Below, one piece after another: positions 6,461 to 11,135 of a DNA stretch of 11,135 nt. Positions within the stretch are counted from its first letter, which is position 1. Each line of letters opens with the position of its first letter. A model generated the notes under the pieces. That model had not been told where the DNA came from, made no database searches, and saw only the letters and a program-made list of their open reading frames with translations. The translations under genes and the position numbers were made by a program. The stretch is from DATEPR01 sp036502345 (GTDB lineage: Bacteria; Actinomycetota; Actinomycetes; Mycobacteriales; Pseudonocardiaceae): positions 1 through 11,135 of the forward strand of contig DASXYT010000431.1 of the NCBI GenBank assembly GCA_036502345.1. Reading direction: 5' to 3'.

Positions 6461-7876
6461 ATGGCTTTACGCCCGGTTCGATTGCTCGTGATGGCGAGCG
6501 TGGTCGCCGCAGGCGGCCTGAGCGTCGTCGCGGCGACCGCGGCCGGCTCGGTCGCCGCGTCACCGGCGCCCGCGTCGCACTCGGTGGCGCCCACGCCGTT
6601 CGGCGCGCACCCGATTCTCAGCAAGATGCTGCCGACGCCGCCCACGACCGCACTGTGCCTGTCCGAGATCGGCATCCACTGCTACAACCCCGCGCAGCTG
6701 ACCAAGGCGTACGACCTGGCTCCGCTGCACAACGCGGGCATCGACGGCCGTGGCAAGACGATCGTGATCGTGGACGCGTTCGGTTCGCCGACGATCGCCA
6801 GCGACCTGCACACGTTCGACCAGGTCTTCGGCCTGCCCGACACGAAGCTGACGATCCGGCAGGACGCCGGCAAGGTGCCGGCATTCGACCCGACCAACAG
6901 CGACATGGCCGGCTGGGCCTTCGAGACCACGCTGGACGTCGAGTGGAGCCACGTGATGGCGCCCGGCGCGAACATCCTGCTCGAGGAGACCCCGGTCTCG
7001 GAAACCGAAGGCGTGCAAGGCTTCCCGGAGATCGTCAAGGCCGAGAACTTCGTCATCGACCACCACCTCGGTGACGTGATCTCGCAGAGCTTCGGCGCGA
7101 CCGAGCAGACCTTCCCGAGCAAGCAGTCGATCCTGAACCTGCGCTCGGCCTTCCAGAACGCGGCGAAGCGGAACGTCACCGTGCTCGCGTCGTCCGGCGA
7201 CGACGGCGCGACCGACGCGCAGTTCAACGGCGAAGACCTGTTCACCATGCCGGTGAACAGCTGGCCGTCGGCCGACCCGCTGGTGACCTCGGTCGGTGGC
7301 ACCATGCTCGACCTGGACGCCAACGGCAACCGCTTGATGCCCGACGTGGTGTGGAACGACGGCTTCGGTGCCGGCGGCGGTGGCAAGTCCACCGTGTTCG
7401 CGCGCCCGTCCTTCCAGAACGGCGTCCGCAACATCACCGGTAACCACCGTGGCACGCCGGACATCTCGCTGTCCGCCGCGGTGGACGGCGCTGTGATCAC
7501 GTTCGAGTCGTTCGACCCGGACAACACCGGTTTCGGTCTCGTCGGTGGCACCAGTGAGGCGAGCCCCGAGTTCGCCGGTGTCGTCGCCATGGCCGACCAG
7601 GTCGCGCACCGCGACCTCGGCAACATCAACAACAGCCTGTACCTGCTGGGCGCACTGCACAGCAAGGCAACCGGCATCGTCGACGTGACCCAGGGCAACA
7701 ACACCTTCGGTCCGTTCACCAACAGCGACGGCACCACCCACACCGTCGTTGGCTTCAACGCTGGTCGCGGCTACGACCTGGCCAGCGGTAACGGCACCGT
7801 GGACGCTGCGAAGTTCGTTCCCGCACTCGCCTTCGTCGGCGGGCACGGAAACGGCGGCGGCCCCGGTCGTCACTGA
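6461..7876 (+). CDS. Secreted S53 family (sedolisin/kumamolisin-like) serine-carboxyl peptidase
   Basis: The 471-residue protein starts with a Sec signal peptide: Arg residues at 4 and 7, a hydrophobic core at about 8-29, and likely cleavage among the Ala residues at about 33-40. The S53 catalytic set is complete. Glu155 and Asp159 are in FETTLDVEW, the oxyanion Asp247 is in ASSGDDGA, and the nucleophile Ser365 is in GGTSEASPEFAG. The C-terminal calcium site is suggested by Asp408 in DVTQGNN and Asp439 in AGRGYDLASGNG. Cys66 and Cys74 could form a disulfide. Only about 40 residues separate the signal peptide from the catalytic domain (which begins near YNPAQLTKAYDL), so the usual propeptide of roughly 170-200 residues is missing. 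It should act outside the cell on proteins, and S53 enzymes typically work at acidic pH. A perfect hairpin terminator follows within 11 nt, so the gene is probably monocistronic. Confidence 0.92.
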   Translation: MALRPVRLLVMASVVAAGGLSVVAATAAGSVAASPAPASHSVAPTPFGAHPILSKMLPTPPTTALCLSEIGIHCYNPAQLTKAYDLAPLHNAGIDGRGKTIVIVDAFGSPTIASDLHTFDQVFGLPDTKLTIRQDAGKVPAFDPTNSDMAGWAFETTLDVEWSHVMAPGANILLEETPVSETEGVQGFPEIVKAENFVIDHHLGDVISQSFGATEQTFPSKQSILNLRSAFQNAAKRNVTVLASSGDDGATDAQFNGEDLFTMPVNSWPSADPLVTSVGGTMLDLDANGNRLMPDVVWNDGFGAGGGGKSTVFARPSFQNGVRNITGNHRGTPDISLSAAVDGAVITFESFDPDNTGFGLVGGTSEASPEFAGVVAMADQVAHRDLGNINNSLYLLGALHSKATGIVDVTQGNNTFGPFTNSDGTTHTVVGFNAGRGYDLASGNGTVDAAKFVPALAFVGGHGNGGGPGRH

Positions 7877-7886
7877 CCTCACCACG

Positions 7887-7927
7887 AATGGAGCCGGCAT
7901 CCGTACCCTGGATGCCGGCTCCATTTT
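7887..7927 (+). terminator. Rho-independent terminator after the S53 peptidase gene
   Basis: A perfect 16-bp inverted repeat, AATGGAGCCGGCATCC (7887-7902) and its reverse complement (7910-7925), encloses a 7-nt loop (GTACCCT). The right arm runs into a short T tract (7924-7927). It begins 10 nt after the peptidase stop. It separates this gene from the EACC1-caspase module. An ATG at 7888 falls inside the left arm and should not be taken as a gene start. Confidence 0.9.
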
Positions 7928-7959
7928 CGTCGCACATGACAAATCATGGTCAAAGTTCT

Positions 7960-7971
7960 CCGGTCAACCGG
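7960..7971. repeat. Short inverted repeat upstream of the EACC1 gene (possible operator)
   Basis: CCGGT-CA-ACCGG is a 5-bp inverted repeat with a 2-bp centre, about 20 bp ahead of the candidate -10 box. The core GGTCAA (7962-7967) also occurs at 7948-7953, a direct repeat with a 14-bp period. A regulator binding here would sit over or next to the -35 region. The pattern is short and could be chance in GC-rich DNA. Confidence 0.3.
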
Positions 7972-7990
7972 CAGCCAGCCTGTCCACTGT

Positions 7991-7996
7991 TACGCT
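7991..7996 (+). promoter_or_regulatory. Candidate -10 element of the EACC1-caspase transcription unit
   Basis: TACGCT fits the TAnnnT actinobacterial -10 consensus and lies 18 bp before ATG 8014, after the peptidase terminator. No good -35 is present at 16-19 bp. It is the best promoter candidate in the gap, and the terminator just upstream means the module needs one. Confidence 0.4.
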
Positions 7997-8013
7997 GCTC
8001 GCCATTCAAACCC

Positions 8014-8394
8014 ATGCGCGTGAAAGTGGATAAAGTGACGTCTGCGGCCGTGTCCATCAGCCTGGACGGTTCTGACGAGGAATTGCGATTGCTCGCCGAT
8101 TGGCTCCGTGGTGAGGACCCGCTCCGTGGTCGGGTGACCATGATCGGACGGCCCATCCCGGCGGGCGAGATGGGTGGTGTGCTCGACGCCGTCCAGGTGG
8201 TGCTGAACAGCGGTACGGCAACTGCTCTCGTTCCCGCGTTGTTCGCGTGGCTGCACCACCGCAGGTCGGCCAGCAAGGTCACCCTCAAGGTGCGCGGCGA
8301 TCGAGGTCGGGAAATCGAACTGACCTGCGGTTCCGCCGACGATGCTCAAGACGTGCTCAGGCAGATCACCACTGTTCTCGACAACGGCAGGTGA
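8014..8394 (+). CDS. Effector-associated constant component EACC1 family protein
   Basis: This small protein is 126 residues from ATG 8014. GTG 8035 (119 residues), preceded by a weak AGTGGA, is a plausible alternative start. An in-frame ATG at 7888 lies inside the terminator and is rejected. The N-terminal part reads VSISLDGSDEELRLLADWLRGEDPLRGRV, followed by a hydrophobic helix at about 57-81 (AVQVVLNSGTATALVPALFAWL), a basic HHRR, and a strand/helix C-terminus (VTLKVRGDRGREIELT, then DDAQDVLRQITTVL). This order (DGS-EEL-WL, LRGRV, a central hydrophobic helix, a polar beta unit) is that of EACC1, a family predicted by comparative genomics to be the invariant partner of variable effectors such as caspases and trypsin-like peptidases. 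It is not catalytic; a control or membrane-association role is inferred. It sits 6 nt before the caspase gene, clearly in an operon with it. Confidence 0.8.
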   Translation: MRVKVDKVTSAAVSISLDGSDEELRLLADWLRGEDPLRGRVTMIGRPIPAGEMGGVLDAVQVVLNSGTATALVPALFAWLHHRRSASKVTLKVRGDRGREIELTCGSADDAQDVLRQITTVLDNGR

Positions 8395-8400
8395 TCCTCG

Positions 8401-9879
8401 ATGCCGGCCCTTCCCGAACGGGACCTTTCGCGCGCGGTGCTGATCGGCACCAGCCAATTCGATCGACTGCCCGATCTGCCTGCGGTTCGGAACAATCTGA
8501 CCGAACTGTCCCGTTCGCTGACTGATCCTTCGTCGGGCATTCTGTCGGAAGACAATTGTTCTATTGTGGACAGCCCGGAGACGACGGTGAGGTTCCTGCG
8601 ACGACTGCGGTCCGTCGCGATGCAGGCCGAGGATCTGCTGTTGGTCTACTACGCCGGCCATGGTCTCCGGCACGAAACCCGTGACCAGTTGTACCTGACG
8701 GTGCAGGACACCGATCCGGAGGAGCCGGAGGCAACGGCGGTCCGGTTCGAGTCGGTGCGTGAGCTCATCGAGAGCAGCCCGGCCAGAACTCGGCTGCTGA
8801 TCCTGGACTGCTGCTACTCGGGTCTGGCTCTCGGTGCGATGTCGAGCGGCGCCATCGATCCTCGGGAGGTGGCGGTCGGCGGCACGGCTGTGATCACGTC
8901 ATCACCGAGGAACAAGATCTCCCATTCGCCGCCCGGCCAGCAGTTCACTGCCTTCACCGGTGAGTTCATCTCGTTGCTGCGGAACGGCTCGCGTATTCCT
9001 GGCGAACCGCTCACCGTGCGCACGGCATTCCTGTCGTTGCAGGCCGCGATGGCCATGCGCGATCTGCCGGAGCCGAAACTCAAGAACACCGACACCGGCA
9101 GTGACCTGATCCTCCGTCGCTCACCGCCACCCCCTCCGGCGCCGCCACCCACACCGCCAGCGCCGGAGGCACCGAAGGCGGCACCCAAGCCGGTGGTGTG
9201 GCCACAACCGAGACCTTCGCCTGAGCTGATGCCGGTGCGGCAGGCGCCGCTGATCGACGTTCTTCTACCGACCGTGCCGACGCTGCGTCCGGTCGCCCCA
9301 CCGCCGGTCCAGCACGCGCAGAGACCCAAGATCTTCAAGCGCCTGATCGGGGCGCTGCTCGCCGACTCGGGCTGGTTGCTGCTGTGGGTCGTATGTGCCT
9401 TGGCTGCCTCGTACGGCATCGGCGGGTTCGTGGCAGTGCTGGCGAACGGTTCGTCCGTCCCGTCGTTCGGTTCAGACCTGGGTACCGGTATAGGTGGTAC
9501 CGCAGTCGCCGCGGTGATCGGCATTGTCCTGTGGAAGCGCAGTCTGCGACTGAGAAGGCGGGGCGGCCAGTCTCCGGAGCGTGTGCTCGGGCCGTCCTTC
9601 GAGCGGATCTTCGCCAAGGTCCGCACATCGGTGCTCATCGCGGTGGCCGTCTTGTGTGCGCTCACCGGCGCGATTGGCCCCACGGCCGGCACCACGGCGA
9701 CGACGTCGAACACCGGCCCGCAGAGTCTCAGCACTCTCGCTACCACCGTGGCCGTGGAGTGTTTCTTTGCTTGGGGCTTGCTGGCCTGCGGTTACACGCT
9801 CTACCGGCGGTGGCGGCCACGTAACGGTGTTGTCGCACTTGCTGACACGCCGCTCACTGACCCACAGGTGCAGTCGTAG
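8401..9879 (+). CDS. Caspase-like (C14) peptidase with proline-rich linker and C-terminal four-helix membrane domain
   Basis: Residues 1-238 form a caspase/metacaspase-type domain. AVLIGTSQFDRLPDLPAVRNN is the first strand and loop, catalytic His87 lies in YYAGHG, and catalytic Cys138 lies in LILDCCYSG. A linker rich in Pro and Ala follows (about 241-308, with PPPPPAPPPTPPAP at 242-255). Four hydrophobic segments then anchor the chain at about 323-348, 360-378, 410-427 and 446-468, with Arg-rich loops (379-389 and 469-474) on the likely cytoplasmic side. The protease domain should therefore be cytoplasmic and tethered to the membrane. Caspase-like effectors paired with EACC1 are predicted to act in self-killing or anti-invader responses; the substrate is unknown. 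AGGTGA (8389-8394) overlaps the EACC1 stop and gives a good ribosome site 6 nt before the ATG. No NTPase or sensor domain is fused, and none is encoded next door. The membrane domain is duplicated in the next gene. Confidence 0.88.
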   Translation: MPALPERDLSRAVLIGTSQFDRLPDLPAVRNNLTELSRSLTDPSSGILSEDNCSIVDSPETTVRFLRRLRSVAMQAEDLLLVYYAGHGLRHETRDQLYLTVQDTDPEEPEATAVRFESVRELIESSPARTRLLILDCCYSGLALGAMSSGAIDPREVAVGGTAVITSSPRNKISHSPPGQQFTAFTGEFISLLRNGSRIPGEPLTVRTAFLSLQAAMAMRDLPEPKLKNTDTGSDLILRRSPPPPPAPPPTPPAPEAPKAAPKPVVWPQPRPSPELMPVRQAPLIDVLLPTVPTLRPVAPPPVQHAQRPKIFKRLIGALLADSGWLLLWVVCALAASYGIGGFVAVLANGSSVPSFGSDLGTGIGGTAVAAVIGIVLWKRSLRLRRRGGQSPERVLGPSFERIFAKVRTSVLIAVAVLCALTGAIGPTAGTTATTSNTGPQSLSTLATTVAVECFFAWGLLACGYTLYRRWRPRNGVVALADTPLTDPQVQS

Positions 9880-9882
9880 CCT
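9877..9882 (+). promoter_or_regulatory. Candidate leaderless -10 element for the stand-alone four-helix protein
   Basis: TAGCCT fits TAnnnT and is followed by exactly 6 nt before ATG 9889, the same spacing as at the RNB and hydroquinone reductase starts. Its first three bases are the caspase stop codon. No Shine-Dalgarno is visible before the ATG, which supports a leaderless start. The -35 region is weak (TCACTG at 9854-9859). Confidence 0.45.
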
Positions 9883-9888
9883 CGCGCC

Positions 9889-10365
9889 ATGGAACCCACG
9901 CCAGAACCGAGCGACACGGTGACCGATGCCCAGACCAGCACGCAGGCCGATGCGGGCTGGTTACTCCTGTCGGTGGCGTGCGTCGTGGGTTTCTCGTTCG
10001 CCATCGGGGGATTCGCCGCCGTACTGGTGAACGGCTCGTTCGATCTGTCCTTCGGCTCGGATCTGATCGCCGCCGTTCTCGGCGCGATTTTCGGCGTGGT
10101 GAGTGGAATCGCGTTGCGCCGGCATGCGCGGCGACCGGAGACGCGGCCGTTCCCGATTCCCACGCCGGTGCTCATCGCCATCGGTGTGGTGTGCGCCATC
10201 GCCTTCGTCATCGGTCTGACCGTGCACACGAACGTGAACGTCGTTGGCGGCGGCCTGAGTGATGTCGCCGTCGTCGTGGCCGCCGAGTGTTCCTTCGCGT
10301 TCGGTCTGCTGGCCTGCGGCCGCGTGCTCTATCGACGCAGGCGCGTGGCCGCCGTCGAGTCGTAA
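9889..10365 (+). CDS. Small four-helix membrane protein, stand-alone paralogue of the caspase protein's membrane domain
   Basis: The 158-residue protein has a short acidic/polar N-terminus (1-20), then four hydrophobic segments at about 24-47, 57-76, 93-111 and 124-148, ending in a basic tail (RRRRVAAVES). It aligns along its length with residues of about 321-472 of the preceding caspase protein. ADAGWLLL pairs with ADSGWLLL, and GSDL, PVLIA/SVLIA and AECSFAFGLLACG pair with equivalent segments in the partner. By hand I count 26 identities in 40 over the first helix and loop (20-59 against 321-360), and 15 in 20 over the last helix (131-150 against 451-470). No catalytic domain is attached. 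It lies 9 nt after the caspase gene. A hetero-oligomer partner, regulator or decoy for the membrane-bound caspase is inferred; no independent function is recognised. Confidence 0.75.
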   Translation: MEPTPEPSDTVTDAQTSTQADAGWLLLSVACVVGFSFAIGGFAAVLVNGSFDLSFGSDLIAAVLGAIFGVVSGIALRRHARRPETRPFPIPTPVLIAIGVVCAIAFVIGLTVHTNVNVVGGGLSDVAVVVAAECSFAFGLLACGRVLYRRRRVAAVES

Positions 10366-10368
10366 CCT
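10363..10368 (+). promoter_or_regulatory. Candidate leaderless -10 element for the hydroquinone reductase-like gene
   Basis: TAACCT lies 6 nt before ATG 10375, matching the TAnnnT-N6-start pattern seen at 4086 and 9877. Its TAA is the stop codon of the upstream membrane protein gene. There is no Shine-Dalgarno before the ATG and no clear -35. Confidence 0.5.
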
Positions 10369-10374
10369 GGTGCC

Positions 10375-11135
10375 ATGGCTACTGCGCAGTTCGCCGACGA
10401 GACGTCGACCAAGGGTGCGTTCGTCCGGCAGGCGAACAGGTTCACCGAGCGCATCACGGCGGACGGTTCGACCGGTTGGCCGGTGGCCGCCGGGCGCTAC
10501 CGGCTGGTGGTGAGCCTCGCGTGCCCGTGGGCGCACCGGTCGGTGATCGTTCGCCGGCTGCTCGGCCTGGAGGACGCGATCTCGCTGGCCGTCGTCGACC
10601 CCATCCGGGACGAGCGGGGCTGGCGGTTCACGCTGGATGATGGCGACCGCGATCCGGTGCTGGGCATCGAGTTCCTGTCCCAGGCCTACCTGAAGGCCGA
10701 CCCCGGGTACGCGGGTCGGGTCACCGTGCCGTGTGTGGTGGACACCGAGACCGGCACCGTCGTCACGAACGACTACCCGATGATCACCCTCGACCTGGCC
10801 ACCGAGTGGGCGGCGCTGCACCGGCCCGGCGCACCTGATCTCTACCCCGCCGACCTGCGCGCCGAGATCGACGCCGTCGCCGAGCCGATCTTCCGCAACG
10901 TCAACAACGGCGTCTACCGCTGTGGTTTCGCGTCATCGCAGCAGGCCTATCAGGAGGCCTACGCCGACCTGTTCGGCGAGTTGGACCGGCTGTCCGACCG
11001 ACTGGCCGACAGGCGCTACCTGGTCGGCGACACCATCACCGAGGCGGACATCCGGCTGTTCACCACGCTGGTCCGGTTCGACGCCGTCTACCACAACCAC
11101 TTCCGCTGCAACCGCAACAAGCTCGCCGAGATGCC
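10375..11135 (+). CDS. Glutathionyl/mycothionyl-hydroquinone reductase, GST superfamily (ECM4/YqjG-like), 3'-partial
   Basis: The frame is open to the window edge, with 253 full codons visible; family members are usually about 320-330 residues, so the C-terminus is missing. The thioredoxin-fold N-terminal domain carries the catalytic Cys50 in ACPWAHRS, the hallmark of the ECM4/YqjG (Xi-class) enzymes. The C-terminal helical domain shows NNGVYRCGFASSQQAY (177-192), LVGDTITEADIRLFTTL (216-232) and HNHFRCNRNKL (240-250), all typical of this family. These enzymes use the active-site Cys to remove a thiol adduct from hydroquinones and reduce them, protecting the cytoplasm from quinones. In Actinobacteria the thiol is expected to be mycothiol, not glutathione; that is family knowledge, not visible here. 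The gene seems to have its own leaderless promoter and is probably unrelated in function to the caspase module upstream. Confidence 0.88.
   Translation, partial: MATAQFADETSTKGAFVRQANRFTERITADGSTGWPVAAGRYRLVVSLACPWAHRSVIVRRLLGLEDAISLAVVDPIRDERGWRFTLDDGDRDPVLGIEFLSQAYLKADPGYAGRVTVPCVVDTETGTVVTNDYPMITLDLATEWAALHRPGAPDLYPADLRAEIDAVAEPIFRNVNNGVYRCGFASSQQAYQEAYADLFGELDRLSDRLADRRYLVGDTITEADIRLFTTLVRFDAVYHNHFRCNRNKLAEM

Noticed and set aside
6560..7942. A 460-codon open frame on the - strand
   Set aside because: It is antisense to the S53 peptidase, whose signal peptide, catalytic residues and terminator are all on the + strand. The product is a typical GC-rich shadow.
7946..7971. TTGACC on the - strand (complement of GGTCAA) as a -35 for a divergent promoter
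   Set aside because: It would drive transcription into the peptidase terminator with no - strand gene to serve, and no convincing -10 accompanies it.
9482..9501. Two GGTACC palindromes 14 bp apart within the caspase gene
   Set aside because: They lie in the coding sequence of a Gly/Thr-rich loop (GTGIGGT). Codon use explains them.
8814..9746. A 310-codon - strand frame antisense to the caspase gene
   Set aside because: The + strand frame encodes an intact His/Cys dyad and four membrane helices. The - strand product is Ser/Gly/Arg-rich without motifs.
1..11135. CRISPR array, tRNA/rRNA genes, insertion sequences, integrase or att sites
   Set aside because: I saw no regularly spaced repeats, no tRNA-like cloverleaf, no transposase or recombinase motifs, and no terminal inverted repeats in the window.

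Overview
This is a GC-rich actinobacterial chromosomal window. Codon third positions are strongly G/C, starts are a mix of GTG and ATG, and three genes appear to be read from leaderless mRNAs. The 3' gene is a GST-like quinone reductase of the type that pairs with mycothiol in Actinobacteria. A Pseudonocardiaceae-like host (Lentzea, Saccharothrix, Kibdelosporangium or relatives) would fit, but this is inferred from style and gene content, not proven. All supported genes are on the + strand.

Region 1 (1-4040) is the 3' part of a type IV secretion/conjugation-like operon. It holds a VirB6/TrbL-like polytopic membrane protein (5' end outside the window), a bitopic VirB8/TcpC-like protein, a membrane-anchored wall hydrolase combining a lytic transglycosylase-like domain with NlpC/P60, and an uncharacterised proline-rich protein. 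The genes are 1-12 nt apart. Together they look like an inner-membrane channel, a periplasmic-side scaffold and the enzyme that opens the peptidoglycan. No integrase, relaxase or att site is visible here.

Region 2 (4041-6316) holds two overlapping housekeeping-type genes. One is a short RNB-domain exoribonuclease, probably started at a leaderless GTG at 4098. The other is a BtuF-like 'helical backbone metal receptor' that lacks a secretion signal.

Region 3 (6317-7927) holds a secreted S53 (sedolisin) peptidase without a recognisable propeptide, ended by a perfect 16-bp hairpin terminator.

Region 4 (7928-10365) is the most interesting part. It is a compact three-gene module: an EACC1 family protein (effector-associated constant component 1), a caspase-like peptidase with an intact His/Cys dyad, a proline-rich linker and four C-terminal membrane helices, and then a 158-aa protein that is a stand-alone copy of that same four-helix membrane domain. 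EACC1-caspase pairs belong to a known class of predicted bacterial conflict / programmed-death systems. The separate duplicate of the effector's membrane module, with its own apparent leaderless promoter, is the part I do not recognise as described.

Region 5 (10366-11135) is the start of a glutathionyl/mycothionyl-hydroquinone reductase-like gene that runs off the window.
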